Positions 47,157 to 59,099 are shown, counted from the first letter of the stretch. The stretch: DNA of 64,000 nt from Sanghuangporus weigelae (GCA_033182465.1 CP137321.1:1178001-1242000); one strand, 5' to 3'. Notes: a model not told the origin generated them from the letters alone. Numbers and translations: made by a program.

Positions 47157-49106
47157 TCAGGTTGTTCGCTGAACTGTCCTATCTGCCTCCGGAGCGACGT
47201 CCTCGCCACTGAATAGCCACCTGACGTCCAGGAACACTGATTCAGCCGCTATGCGTCGGATTCGTTCCGAAGTAGCTTCGCGTTCTGCCGCCCTCAATTT
47301 CTCTATTACTTCCCTCCGTTCCTCTTCTACTTTGTGACAAGCAAATTCAGCAATCGCCTTTTGTTCGCGGAGCTTAGGCACAATATTGTTATTATGCGTT
47401 CGTGCCTCTTCTAGGTCATGCAACGCTTTCTGCAAAGCTGATTGAAGATCCTTTTCGTGTTGCTGTAACTTTCGGCAATCCTCCTGAGCAGCCTGCAGAC
47501 TTTCTTCGAGCGCTTGCTTGGAAGATTCCGCCTGCTCCAAAGCCGAACGCAGGTCTGATACACACTTCCTTGATTCCTCATTTGTTTTTTCCAGTTCTGA
47601 GATTCTTTCGAAAAGTTTGCGGACGACAAGCCTGATTTCTGACCTTCCCTCGATAACTTGGCCTTCTTCCAGAGCTCGGTCATGTTCCGTAGTTGTTTCT
47701 GCCTGAACTCCACCCATTTGGCATGTCGGGTTCTGATCGTCGTCTCGCAGTTGTGAAGCGACAGAAACTGGCGGGACAGAGTGCGATAAGCCAGGAATCG
47801 GAACGGTGCTTTCGTGTCGCAGATCATTTGCAGATGAATAACTGCTTTGAGCATCAGGCAGGACTGCTTCTTCCTTCAATCTCTTCGCATCAACACCACT
47901 TTCCTCAGCTTCAAGTGACATCCTCGTCCTTTTCTTAGATGCCGTAAAAGATGTTGTGGGACTCGGCAATTGTAAATCAGACGAGCCATCATCTGCTTGG
48001 GGTCTGTCTACTCCACCCCGATCTAGCCCCGCATCTGGGAATGGGTAGTCCCGAGAGGCGCTCTGTGAGCGATCTTCTACTGGAGCATGCAGAGTATTAG
48101 TGTCGGACCGAACGACGGCCTTTGCACTCGGCAGAGTCGAGTCCAGCTCAAATATTCTGGGCATATAAAATGCAGGAGGTGCCACAAAAGGAGGACCTTT
48201 GGGAATCCCAAATCTACAAAAACCACAATTGATATTATTGTAGCAAAGCAGAAGTATCCGCAATGCTTACCTGTAAACATTTGTTTTACCCTTGTCAAGC
48301 ATTACCGATCGAAATAGTCGGGGAGAAAGTAACGCTCTACAGCTGTTGAAAGTAAGTAAAAAGCAATGAGCAATAGGAGGTCGCAACTTACCTCTCGTGA
48401 CAGGTTATAGAGATTCTATAGATTGTATTACTTTACTGATTACGGGATGGAAGAGTGACTCAGATGAACTTACACATCCAAATCTCTCATTCTTTCCCGA
48501 GTCGTATTTTTCCTAAGGTGTGTTCGCACCATATTCGCGTGTATTTCCTTCAAGCAGCCTTAACGAGCAATCAACAACTAAGCCAGCTATCTTACCTACC
48601 GGAACGTTTTCCCAGTAACATAACATAGTGTTGTCTTCAAGACCATATACATTTTTGGGGGACACAGTAAACGCCCGTTGTTTTATCTCGTTCATTTTGT
48701 TCTGTACCATGTCATAGCTTGGGGTAACCCAGGGAAGCCATTGAACGACAATGGATAATGCGAAGTCTGGAGTAATAGTGCGAGGATGTTTCAGGGCCCG
48801 GGAGGAAACGCTTTCTGGAAGGATAGGCATGTTTTCGTGCTTAAGATGGCTAGTTGGTGCCACACAGTGCTGGTCGATGAACTGATAAGAAAATGAACCG
48901 AGCACAACACATGCACGCGGCTAGAGACGAACCACGTTCACGGCCATCACGGCTATATGACTAACTGAAAGTAATCGTACGTAATGCCATCTGATGCCAT
49001 GAGCTTTTAAGAAATTTCTGAACAATCGCAACAACTCAAAAACTGAATATGTCGGAAGACAAAACTCAGCATGAACGGAGGCCGTGTTTGAAATTGTTGT
49101 CGTCAT
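47157..49106 (-). CDS. Unknown protein with C-terminal coiled coil
   Basis: Not recognised. The proposed start ATG 49106 reads MTTTISNTASVHAEFCLPTY then SVFELLRLFRNFLKAHGIRW. Further in-phase exons give FIDQHCVAPTSHLKHENMPI, DFALSIVVQWLPWVTPSYDM, NTMLCYWENVPVG joined to CLKEIHANMVRTHLRKNTTR, ERMRDLDVISITCHESCRAL, LSPRLFRSVMLDKGKTNVYR and FGIPKGPPFVAPPAFYMPRI. A long last exon contains a nuclear-type basic block (ASKKRTRMSLEAEE) and a coiled coil of about 130 residues, with heptads beginning VVRKLFERISELEKTNEESR. It ends DRTVQRTT. The coiled coil suggests oligomerisation or partner binding. The first two exons are less certain than the rest. Confidence 0.6.
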
Positions 49107-49248
49107 GATATATCGACAGATTTCTTTTATGAATTATGCATAATGCCGACGTGCCGGTTGGGACCGGTTGATCAACTCTACTCTCTATAAACACACGCAA
49201 AAATGATTTCAAGTTTAGTACTTAGCTAGCGCTTGGATAACGCAAGGG

Positions 49249-51164
49249 TTAAAACGGGTAATTAGAGCTTCTATCGTCTTCCGCCACGATGCCCTTCCTG
49301 ATCTGTTCGGCGTGCTTCTGGTCAAGATATGCTAGAAGTGTCGGTCCATATAAACCTTCTCCCTTATATCTGACCAGGCCTCAGCGAATTACACATAAGA
49401 ATAATCACACAACTTACAACTGAACATCTTCTGGCCAACTCCTTATTGCGCTTGCCATACGACCCGGAACTCCGGGTTCCTCTGCTAGATCAACGATGTT
49501 GAAAATGTACGCTACATACCTGCTTGGTAAAATCGGATGCTGAAGAGCAATTACTGAGCACTCACTTCTGATCGTAAAGACTATTGCTCCGCTCCTCGGT
49601 AGTCGGCGGAGACTTTGTCTTTCGGTCCTGAGACGAATCCGCTCAGCGGTATCCGTCACCAGAGACTGTTTCTTTTCCCTGGGGCCAAGCTCTTCCTCCA
49701 TTACACTACCAGCTTCATCCTTGTTTCCGTCGCTGTCGTTTCCTCTGGGTCGGTGAATAAACAGATCTTCATCGCCGTTCGTTGTGTCAGACCAAGCAAG
49801 TTCGTCAGGATCAATAGATCCAATGCGTGTCGGGTCATCAGCCGGTCGGACAATTTGGAAGAAGTAGTTGTTACGGATAACCGGTTTGTCTACCGCGAGC
49901 TTGTTGAAGAAGCGAGTCATACTAAATTGAAGTTTCTCGCGATCTGGAACCTTTACTAGTCAGATCACTTTTCTAGACCATAGCAAACAGATTGTTACTC
50001 ACACTGTGGGATTGACCCGCTTATGTGGATGTCTTCTAGAGGCATTCCAATCTTGTCGGTCATGCGCCAGAAGCCTAAACGACCCTCAGTCAATTAGACT
50101 GCTTGTACTTATCCAACGAACGAAAAGGACGTACCGGGTACAAGAATAGCGCCTGCCTGGAAGTAGTACCTTCCATCATCACCTAACAGACAGGTTAGCA
50201 CATGGGTCCTTTAGGAGAACATGAGGCTGACTTCTGACCTTCCACCATTAATGCAAGATCGTCTTCGACACTTTCAGATAATGTGAGAAGAAGATCCGAA
50301 AGCTTAACGGTCAACGGCTCACAGTAATCCTGAGACTTTCATCGGATCTTCTTCGTCCAAGTTATAGGTTGCACCGACTGGAAGGATAGTTATTTCCTTG
50401 ATTTGACCATCTCCGTACCATCCAAAATCATTTGGCTTGGGTTTATGTCGAATGACACGGTATGTGTCGGGATATCGTCTCGAAAGGTATTCGGATAGCT
50501 CGTAAACAAGCTCTTTCGCTAGAGAAATGAATGAGTCTCAATGAATACAAATGAGAATAGTACCGTCTCATCTTACCTGCAGGGGCCGCACCTTTGACTC
50601 CCTGTCGCGACGGAAGAGTATTCACTACCTTTTCGCCTCGCTTTGCAAGTCTATCCACACGGATTGCATGGTACATCGGTAATTGATTGTCAACCTATTG
50701 CATAGTTCAGGCAGGTACGTTTGGGCGGGAAAATGCAAAATCTTTGCGGACCTCAATCCAATCTTCCCAAGGCATACTACGTATTCCCATTGTAACACTA
50801 TCAAGACTGAATCAGCCAAGATAAGAAGAATGATAAGGCTCGAGCTTACTTGTATTTGCCCCATCTGAAAGGTCGATAGCGTGAGGGATGCCTCTCTTGA
50901 AGAGCTCTGTCACACGCCGGAAACTCCGGGTACGCGAAGTTCACCGGGATCCAGTCTTCATTGATGTGAGTTACACACTGTGAGCACGACCATAGTTCAG
51001 TCACCACAATCACCTCCGGGCTTTCTCGGTGTCTTTATTTCCTTCCTTGTATCTGAAAGAACAGAAGATGCTGCCTTTGACTTGTACTTCCTCCAGAGTT
51101 GAACAACGAGGAAGTAGAGCAATACTAGGAAGATCGCTGCCAGGATATCTGATAGGCCAAGCAT
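49249..51164 (-). CDS. DUF3445 / haem-dependent oxidative N-demethylase-like protein, membrane-anchored
   Basis: Family PF11927; bacterial members are haem-dependent oxidative demethylases, while the fungal role is unproven. The ATG at 51164 starts MLGLSDILAAIFLVLLYFLV, a single membrane anchor, then a basic segment. The core spans many small exons: MGIRSMPWEDWIEV, ELSEYLSRRYPDTYRVIRHK, WYGDGQIKEITILPVGATYN, VEDDLALMVEGDDGRYYFQA with GAILVPGFWRMTDKIGMPLE, RFFNKLAVDKPVIRNNYFFQ, and RIRLRTERQSLRRLPRSGAI followed by VFTIRTYLTP. Near the end YKGEGLYGPTLLAYLDQKH. The RNNYFFQI, RTERQSLRRLP and VFTIRTY blocks are the family hallmarks. It ends DRSSNYPF at TAA 49249-49251. About ten short introns. Confidence 0.82.
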
Positions 51165-51882
51165 CGTGAGGACAGGACAGGTAGAAGCTAAAGATAGGAA
51201 GCAGGCCTAGAGTCCACACTTTTAAGTTGCATCAAGCCTCTTCTTATCAGTATCTTCTCTAGGTGATGTCGTGAAGGCAGGAGAGAAGGGGCGCTTGATA
51301 GGAAGAAGGTGCTGCCGCAGACATTTGTTCATGTTTGCAAGCTTCCTTATCTTATCAATGTCTTTTCTACAAGTGCTTATTATCGAACATCTTGATATGA
51401 TTTCGGCCTAAATCACACGAGAAAGCACTTGGGTATTGTGTAAAAGATGACTTCTGCACTCTGTTAAGTAGAAAAAAGCAGTATTAGTGTTAGCATCCCT
51501 TTTTTTTCCAGTTGACCCCTTGGTAGTACCAAAGAGTACATCGGGAGAACCAGGGAGAAACTTATATCCCAATACTTTCAAATTCTTTCTTCAATTATAA
51601 TTTAGGAGAAAGGCATACGTTCTCAAACATAAGGAGACTGATATGCATGTAAAGGACATTCAAAAGACATAAGAATAGCAAAATAAAGGGGGAAATGCAA
51701 ATCTTTATAACAGTCCGCGTCGAAAAGGCGTTGCAGAAAGTAGGGTTTTTTACACAACCACTAGGATTTGTGTCCCGAAACCACCTGGGCCATGGTTCTA
51801 CAGTACAAGTACACTTACATGAGGTTTTGCAAGGCAAGTGTTCAATGGAATAAGGGGAAACAGAAGTGTGTGAAGAAGGAAA
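51165..51882. other. Intergenic region
   Basis: About 720 bp with no supported gene. It is AT-rich at 51340-51720. An open frame on the minus strand at 51595-51837 has no start or splice link that keeps frame with the neighbour. Confidence 0.4.
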
Positions 51883-52844
51883 CTAGATAAGACGGATTGA
51901 GATCAGTTTGGCTAGTATCGCGAGCTCGAAGAATCTAAACTTACAGATTCCATATCCTTTCGTGCGACGTCGTTCATTATCCGAGATGGAAGGCTTTGGA
52001 GAGGGTTCCCTATTGGGCTCATCGACGGGTAATACTGTCCCGGTGCACTTCTCTTCTATTTCCTCCTCCTCCTCTTCCTCCTCTTCCATTAGAGTATGAA
52101 GCTGATCCTTTAGGGAATTTGCTGATGATAAAGGCTTGCCAAAAGAATCACGTTTGCCAGGAAGAGACGGTATGCCAAATGAAAGCCCGGTCGTAGGTAT
52201 CTTGACTATTGGAAAGTAAGCATCTAGCCTGTAGCAGAACAACACCGACGCACATTCACGGTCGAAGGGCTTTTGACGAATGCCTTGATTATTAAACTCT
52301 GGTATCTCCACGATCTTACTATAAGAGCCCAAATCGTTCCTCCCTTCTAGGGCTTGCAATGCCCGACGACGTACTGAGTCCTTGTCACCGAAGTTAATAT
52401 TGTCATCTGAGGAAGAAACAGGAAGCTCCGGGAGTGTGATGCCCATCATCTCTGCGGATTCGGCACGGGTGGAAACAGAGGAACGTCTACGATGATGCGA
52501 CATAGTCCTAGGACGAGCGACGAAAGAGGTTGGACGTGAGTCGGATGAGGACAAGGAGGACTGGTCGAGAGACAAAAGACCAGAATTGGTCGACAGAGAG
52601 CTTGAAGACGATGAGATGGAGCCATGCCGTGATTGAGGTCCGAATGACGAGGCAGGAGAAAGAGGAGTTGGAGTCGGTTGCACGTCCGTACGACGGAACT
52701 GAAACGTCTCGAGCTGGAAACGCGACCAATCATGATCAGTTTTTCTTTCATAACGAGGATATAAACGGATGCACGGACCCTCTTTTTCGTGAAGATCAAC
52801 TCGTCCTCCCTGGACAAATCCACGCCCACCTGTGCAAAAGACAT
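51883..52844 (-). CDS. Ser/Glu-rich protein of unknown function
   Basis: The ATG at 52844 reads MSFAQVGVDLSREDELIFTK then KR, and a GTCCGT donor with TTTCCAG acceptor joins LETFQFRRTDVQPTPTPLSP. A Ser-rich stretch follows, with SFVARPRTMSHHRRRSSVST and AESAEMMGITLPELP, then SSDDNINFGDKDSVRRRALQ and ALEGRNDLGSYSKIVEIPEF. After another intron the frame has TTGLSFGIPSLPGKRDSFGK, a run of glutamates, and a final segment to a stop at 51883-51885. Several SP/TP and RRRSS sites suggest a phosphorylated regulatory protein. No catalytic domain. The last 20 residues are hydrophobic and may be intronic, so the true C-terminus is uncertain. Confidence 0.65.
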
Positions 52845-53290
52845 GTTCTGATGATGAAAGAAGCTATTTAAATATAGTAAGGAGCGTGTTTGCTGATGAG
52901 CTGACGGGTAGAAAGAAGGGAAGAGGGTGCACAGGAGCGGAGATGGGAGGACGGGGATGGGATGATCGTGTCTCTCAGAGAGAGAGAGAAATGAACGAAC
53001 GATAGGAGGGCGTCACCGTCACAATTACGTGTCCATTTGTCACACTCTCAATCTATCCATTTAGAGATTGAAATTCCCTCTGCAGGACTTCGATATTCAA
53101 ACTTGCTCTGATTTCTAGCTTATTTTCGCGTGCTTTTCTTCCAGTTCCTTTCTTAGTTAGGGGCTTTTGACTGATCTGCGATCGTGACTCGCTAGCATAG
53201 CATGAGAATGGGCGATCCATTCATATCGTCAACCAGAGCTGAAGAATCAGGTCTTCGCTTTTCCAGTGCCTCCCACAACAGAATATATTT
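52845..53290. promoter_or_regulatory. Divergent intergenic region with (GA)n tract
   Basis: 446 bp between head-to-head genes. It contains a GA-rich tract including (GA)n at about 52977-52989. Probably bidirectional promoter sequence. Confidence 0.4.
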
Positions 53291-54215
53291 ATGGCCTCCA
53301 GAGCGCTGAAGCTGGTGCCTCGCAGCACCCTATTTTTCGTCCTGGATCTACAGACCCGGTTTCGTGAGTGCCTAGATGTACGGATATTAATTCTTAGAGA
53401 CTAATTACTTCAATCAAGGCCCCGCCATTCATGAATTTGACCGCGTCGTTAGTACTACGAACAAGATGCTCAAAGTCGCGAGGGTGAGATCACAATTCTA
53501 CACCTCGTCAGTCAATGTGATCTAATCAGTGGTCATACTTTGCCAGCTGCTGGAGATCCCTGTCATCGTCTCCGAGCAAAACCCTTCCAGTACGAGCAAC
53601 CTTTCGAAGCAAATTCACATCTAATGAGAACCCGCACAGAATTAGGGCGATCAGTGGAACAGCTTGACTTTACCCAGCTTGGATCATTGCATCGGAAAAC
53701 GATTGAGAAGAGCCTTTTCTCTTTAGTAACGCCAGAGCTCGATGCTTTCTTGAAGTTGGAGGAAAATACACATATAAAGTCCTTGGTTCTGATGGGCATT
53801 GAGGTCTGTAGCTTCACTTTATTCCAAATATCGGTTTCTGATGACTTTGTCTGCTTAGTCGCATATATGCGTGCTGCAGACTGCGTTAGACTTATTAGAG
53901 CGCAACTACGATGTTCACGTCCTTGCTGACGGAGTTTCGAGCTGTAATAAGGAGGAGGTACCTTTTGCATTGGAACGCATGAGGCAAGCGAATGCTCAAA
54001 TCACGACAAGTGAAAGTGCTGCTTATCAGCTCATGGGTACGATGATCACTGGGAGGATTCTGGGTATCTGGCTAACTTTCATTATCGCCGCTTATTTAGC
54101 TGATGCTGGGAAGCCGGAATTCAGAGCTTTTGCTCAAATTATCAAAGAAGAAACCGAGACGACCAAGAATACGCTACAAGCCCTTCTAGGCGGTACAAAG
54201 GCAATTCTCAGATAG
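53291..54215 (+). CDS. Isochorismatase-like hydrolase (cysteine hydrolase superfamily)
   Basis: Cysteine hydrolase-fold protein of the ISOC1/2 type; physiological substrate unknown. The ATG at 53291 reads MASRALKLVPRSTLFFVLDL, where the Asp of FVLDLQTRF is the usual catalytic acid. Next PAIHEFDRVVSTTNKMLKVA, LLEIPVIVSEQNPSK joined to LGRSVEQLDF, KSLVLMGIE joined to SHICVLQTALDLLERNYDVH, and ADGVSSCNKEEVPFALERM. The Cys of HICVLQT is the expected nucleophile. The C-terminal exon begins ADAGKPEFRAFAQIIKEETE and ends KAILR at TAG 54213-54215. About six introns, each in phase with canonical sites. Length about 215 residues is normal for the family. Confidence 0.9.
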
Positions 54216-54428
54216 AGTATGTGCGAATAAATAAATATAGCGTACATATGTACAAATAACAGACCATCATTGTCACGTGATTCTATCGATTTGACTTCAA
54301 GCAGCAGCAGCAGGGCAGGCAGAGGGGTCCCCTTTCATTTCATCACCAAGAGCAACGCTTCGTTCTGACCTAGTCATCATCGGCATTTGCTACCTCTATT
54401 GCTTGGTTTTAATTGACATAGCAACATC

Positions 54429-54788
54429 ATGCTGGGCAAACTTGTTCACCTGGGTTTTGACGCTCTCCTCGTATCCGCTTTCCTTGCCGGAGTGAAGAGA
54501 TCGACGGGGTTGACGTGCGTTATCTTGTGTCTGTACGGACGGAAGTACTTACTACGGTTCTGTACAGTCCAGCTTTGTCCCTGGTGCCCAATAAGGACAT
54601 GCGGCGTAAGTCAAAGTGGATGATAACGACGCCCTTCACACAATTAACATATATTTTTCTACAGAGCTTCTGAAGTCCTACTTAGAGGCGGGTATGGCTC
54701 CCAATCTCGAGTTGATCGCGGAATCATACTAATGAGCAACGCAGGAGAATATATATTTGATTTCGCTGTGGTGGTCTTCGGCGTATGA
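54429..54788 (+). CDS. DUF1748 / mitofissin-like small protein (Atg44/Mdi1 type)
   Basis: Four exons encode about 64 residues. The ATG at 54429 gives MLGKLVHLGFDALLVSAFLA then GVKRSTGLT, joined to PALSLVPNKDMR, QLLKSYLEAG and EYIFDFAVVVFGV with stop TGA 54786-54788. The start (hxxDALLVSAFLAGVKRSTGLT) and YLxxGExxFD block are the DUF1748 pattern. Members include the yeast mitofissin Atg44/Mdi1, a small intermembrane-space factor for mitochondrial fission and mitophagy (recalled family knowledge). The final intron carries a textbook TACTAATG branch site before GCAACGCAG. Because the pieces are 20-90 nt, automatic annotation may miss this gene. Confidence 0.78.
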
Positions 54789-55034
54789 CTACTTCATAAC
54801 TTCCATTCTTCCTACTGATTTTATTCCTTTCCTAAGCGTTCGTCATCGTTCGAGAGGAGGCACTGAGCGTGTTCATATTTATTTGATGTAAGCTCTGCCG
54901 GGACGAGACTCACTGCAAGCCATAATACTGACTCCGACCAGCCAGCACTGTTCGCATCCCCCATTATGTATAATATGGCAATTGATGAAAGGAAATCGAT
55001 TTTTGGAATATACAGCTGATTGATTCTCGAGATT

Positions 55035-55548
55035 CTACCCCAAGAAATTAAACACGAAAAAGTGCAGGACGATAGAACCGAATGCAAAGTCCGCAAACGC
55101 CCTATGAGAACGATGAGTTTAGTGCTAGATAGATACGGAAGAGAAGTCAAGCCTACCTCTCTGGCGAGACGTCGGAAAAGCTTAGCTTGTTTTGAGGATT
55201 GACTTGCGAACGAAGAGACGCCGTTAACACGAATTGTCCTACACTGCTAGCGAAACTATTTGGGAATGAAACTCATCAGCAAACTGAGAGTAGATAGAGT
55301 GAAAGAAGAACTTACCCGGCAAGGAAAGCATTGAAAGGGTAGTTCGTCACAAGAATGCAGTATAGGAATTGAGCGATGCCAGTGAGCATGATGAACACCA
55401 AGAAGGCGTCAATGAGCTTAAGTCGGGGTGAAGTGTCGACATTGTATGATTTCCAGAGAGATTGTAAGGCAGGCGTCAGTGATGAACCCGAGACTTTAGC
55501 TGTATGTGCCCCCGAGCTTGAGGCCGCTGTTGTTTTTGGTGCTGGCAT
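55035..55548 (-). CDS. OST2: Oligosaccharyltransferase subunit Ost2/DAD1
   Basis: Membrane subunit of the ER complex that N-glycosylates nascent proteins. The ATG at 55548 begins MPAPKTTAASSSGAHTAKVS. The DAD1 core reads LIDAFLVFIMLTGIAQFLYC, ILVTNYPFNAFLAG joined to FASSVGQFVLTASLRSQVNP, then QNKLSFSDVSPER and AFADFAFGSIVLHFFVFNFL with G at the end. Three hydrophobic segments and the terminal FVFNFLG are characteristic. Three coding exons; the last ends at TAG 55035-55037. Length about 138 residues is usual for fungi. Convergent with the DUF1748 gene and divergent from the mitoribosomal gene with 195 bp between starts. Confidence 0.93.
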
Positions 55549-55743
55549 ACTTACAGGGCGCGTTATGATGTTAGAGGATGTCGCGAGTCGTGACGTGGAG
55601 GCACGCCGGTGGCTGTGGGTCTAAAAGTAACCAAAAGGAAATTTCGATTCAGTTTTCTTTTTTTTTTTCCTTATTCCGTCCTTTAAGTCACGGTCCTTTT
55701 CCTACCTACAGTGCGTGTACTCTGTGCCGTTGACTGCTTCGCC

Positions 55744-56935
55744 ATGAACGCTTTATGTCGGGACCTTCAATCTGCGCCGGCGTATTTACGTCCTGGATGT
55801 CGAAGAAAAATTTGGCGCGGTTGTCGAGCGTTGCGTCACACGAATAAAAGGTCGATACACGTCGAGCACAAACGCAGAGAATTGCGATATCCAATTGAAA
55901 ATGGCGTTGGCAATTTCTTGCCGCCAGATGCGCTTAAGACAGTCGTGGAATGGCAGGATGGGCTATTGGAGAGACTCAATGAGCAAACAAGGGGTCGGTT
56001 CAGATTTCGGTGCATGAAGGGTATTATCCTTATTGATCTGTGCAGGCACGGAATTGGCTCTGCCAACAGTACTCCAGATAATATCAAAGAGTGCGGGGAA
56101 TGAGGAGTATATTCGAGCCCACCATTACGCCTGCCTTGCGGCAAACAACAGCTTCTTCTTGGATAGCTTGGTAGGTTTTTCATCAGCATTCAAGTTTTAT
56201 TGTTTTCTGTGCACTGACTGTTGTCCGGTTATCAAGAATCCAACCACGGGAGAGTCGAATGAAAATGAGATGTCTAACCAACTTAAAGGCCTTATTGGTT
56301 CTCAGTTCCTTGGAATAAAGTCATTGAAGGAACGCTTTGTTGCATCGGCATCGGGCATGGTATCTTCAGGTTGGCTATGGCTAGTAACAGACCTTCAAGG
56401 AGGTTTGGCGGTCGTCCCCACGTTTGGAGCGGGAACGTTACTCGTTCGATCTCGCCAACACTGGAAACACGTTGAGCAGGAAACCGTGGCCAGACAGTCT
56501 CTCCTGTCCGCACCATTCAAGGATTTACCTTCTAGTCCAGGTGTTTTCCCGCAGGCGCAGGGTGGTCCGTCACCGTCTTCGCCAGTTTCTGGCATCAAGA
56601 CTACTTCGCACAAGCTGAACCCGAATACTCCTGCTCGCTCTATGGCGTACTCCGCGTACGGCGCGACAGACAATGTCAATCCATCTGTCAGAGATTCCGA
56701 CTTCTCGACGAGCGGCGAAAGTGATAGGAGGATGGCACACCAGCGCGGTTCCAGATTGTATCCGCTGTTTGCCTTGTCGCTCTTTGAGCATACCTGGCTC
56801 AGCGCTGGCTTGGGTGTCTGGGGGAAGGAGGAATATGTTCGCCGTTTCTTTGACGTCGTCGATTGGAAACGTGCCGGCGAGATATATTCGAAGTTCGTCA
56901 CCGACGATAAATTGAAGGGGCGCGAGATCGTCTAG
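55744..56935 (+). CDS. Mitochondrial small-subunit ribosomal protein with Fe/Mn-SOD fold (mS42/mS43; Rsm26/Mrp1 class)
   Basis: Non-catalytic SOD-fold protein of the mitoribosomal small subunit. The start MNALCRDLQSAPAYLRPGCR is Arg/Lys-rich and fits a mitochondrial leader. Then LPPDALKTVVEWQDGLLERL, ARxHHYACLAANNSFFLDSL joined to KNPTTGESN, and LKGLIGSQFLGIKSLKERFV, ASASGMVSSGWLWLVTDLQG. The C-terminal SOD-like part is SRLYPLFALSLFEHTWLSAG, LGVWGKEEYVRRFFDVVDWK. Metal ligands of true SODs are not fully kept, as expected for ribosomal members. A Ser/Pro spacer of about 80 residues interrupts the domain. Three introns. Divergent from OST2. Confidence 0.86.
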
Positions 56936-57041
56936 CATAACCCTATCGTATCATTTATGTTTTGACATTTGCTTATGCGTGAAGCTACATTAGCAATAAT
57001 CCTATTCAAACAAACGCAGGCTAGTTGTTCGCAAACAATTC

Positions 57042-58821
57042 TCATTTCCATCTCCACTCAATTTGTCCACTCGATCGACCCCTCACACCTTTGAATGGCT
57101 TGTACGTCTCGTGGGACAGACGCAATTGATCGATTCGTAGACCGGAGAATGTATACTGGCTGTTTTCGAACGACACTTGGAAAGCTCTTGACAGCACGGG
57201 CTGTGACAGTCTGCGAGTCAATGTCAGTCGGATTAGAATCACATTCAGTGAACACGAAGCACGAACGAGCTCGTAAACGTCCCGCGCAATGTATGAGAGG
57301 CTCCTTGAGGTGCTTTCAGAATCTCCCATCTGAGTTTCTGCGAAGGGTAAAAGATCAAACAACGCTTGCTTGAGATATCAAGAATCTTACGCGAGTTTTC
57401 GGATCAAAACCCCATGATGCGCCAGACGAGACGGTGCAGCTAGCTCCGGTGGTGCCATCTCCGAGACATAGTTCTACAGTCAAACGTTCTATTTGGCGAG
57501 TGGATAGTCTGGAAGTGAGAGTAAAGTCTAAGGATCCTATGAAATCGTTTCTTAATTCGCGCGTTCGGGGTAGATTCAGTCTAATAATAAGTACCTCCGT
57601 GTTCTTCAATCTTGATAGTAGGTACCAGGGAGAATGGAACAGACATATGACGAGCATTTATTACGCTGGATGTCGGGACCAGCGAGTATCGGTAATTCAT
57701 GAGAACGAAGCGCCCGTCTGGAGGAACGAACGAAATGGCTTTGTCACGTAGCCATCGTTGTAATCTGTAATGTTTGCACGTATTAATGGACAAGTTTGGT
57801 GCGAGCGTCGTGTCAACTCACCGGACACATTGATGAAAAGAGCAATCTTCTAGAAACTTGGTATCGGCAAATGTCAAGAGCAAGTCGGGAATCCCTGTGA
57901 TACCGGTTCTGGTCAGATCAAAGAGTTGCTTCCTACATCGAGTGGCGTGCCTGATAATTTCGAGTTCGTCTCGATAGTCCCCCATACTTGACTAGACACA
58001 ACTGAGCCATTTCTAGGAAAGACTGTCATGACAGGAGTAAAAGAGCACAGGATACGTTGTAACTCACTTATCTACGATTGCGTGCATGTCTTCTGATACG
58101 TCGAAAAAGATCTCATTTGCAGTGTGCTTGACACCGAACTTCCGCCAAGGTATGGGAGATGCGAAGGGGTTCGTGCTCGCTTTATACGAAGCGGCACCCG
58201 TGGCGCTTAGTATCTTATTGAGCAACGAAGGCGGCAGGACGATATCACGCAATGCACTGCGCTCCGTCGTCAAGGGGTAGCCGTTATCAAGCATCTCTTC
58301 TACAAGCTAATAAAGTCAACTCGAAATCGTACATACACAATTTGTACGATTACCTGGTAGACAATGTCAAAGTGGTCACGCAGGGATGAGCCAGACACTT
58401 CTCCTAAGTAGTCCTGTAAGGTATCTACAAACAGCCGCATGAACGCGAAGACGTAGAGAGCATCGACTGGCCGAAGTGGGAGGACATTAACGAGGTGTCC
58501 GTAGCTGGACATAATCACCTACTGTCTCCTCTTATTGGACATAAGAGTCTCAAACCGCCTCCACATTCCATATGACAGCACACTGAAGGACCTTGATCTG
58601 TATGTACGTAGAGAACTGGATCTATTTGACCACCATCGGCTTCCGATAATGCATTGTTGAACGCCTCGATGTGGAGAAGAGGGTATGTTGGAGAAGTAGT
58701 TTTGAAATTCGTCTCAATGACGGGTCGGCTTAGAACCTACTGTCAGGACACGTCCAGATACCAGGATTAAGAAGAAAGCTGACCCGTTGTCTTCAAGGAT
58801 AATCAGACCATCGATGGCCAT
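57042..58821 (-). CDS. APM3: AP-3 adaptor complex subunit mu
   Basis: Medium chain of the AP-3 coat that sorts cargo from Golgi or endosome to vacuole. The ATG at 58821 starts MAIDGLIILEDNG, joined by an intron to RPVIETNFKTTSPTYPLLHI. The longin part includes MSSYGHLVNVLPLRPVDALY, VFAFMRLFVDTLQDYLGEVS, HFDIVYQ and LVEEMLDNGYPLTTERSALR. The mu-homology domain contains SPIPWRKFGVKHTANEIFFD, GTPDLLLTFA, CVRLQRWLRDKAISFVPPDG and RFVLMNYRYSL. The C-terminus has FSGLRIDQLRLSHETYKPFK then GVRGRSSGQIEWRWK at TGA 57042-57044. Order and length match the family; about nine short introns. Confidence 0.92.
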
Positions 58822-59099
58822 CTGGCATGAATAAGTTGTTTCGACAGAGTTAAGGACTTGGCCCAGAAGTAATCGGCATTTACTCTCAGGGTCAGCACGT
58901 GACACGAGTTAAAGTAAAAAGAGCGGAGAGTGGCCTGCACCACATAAATTGGACACGGATACGGATGTTGTCAGACGATGCTATTCATAATGTATTCCGA
59001 ACGAGTACGGAACAGAGATGACATTGGAAGAAACTCCAAGTGATTTCGGTATTCGCCAGACAAGTGTTTCTATAAAACACCGCCGGCATTGTGTCTTTA

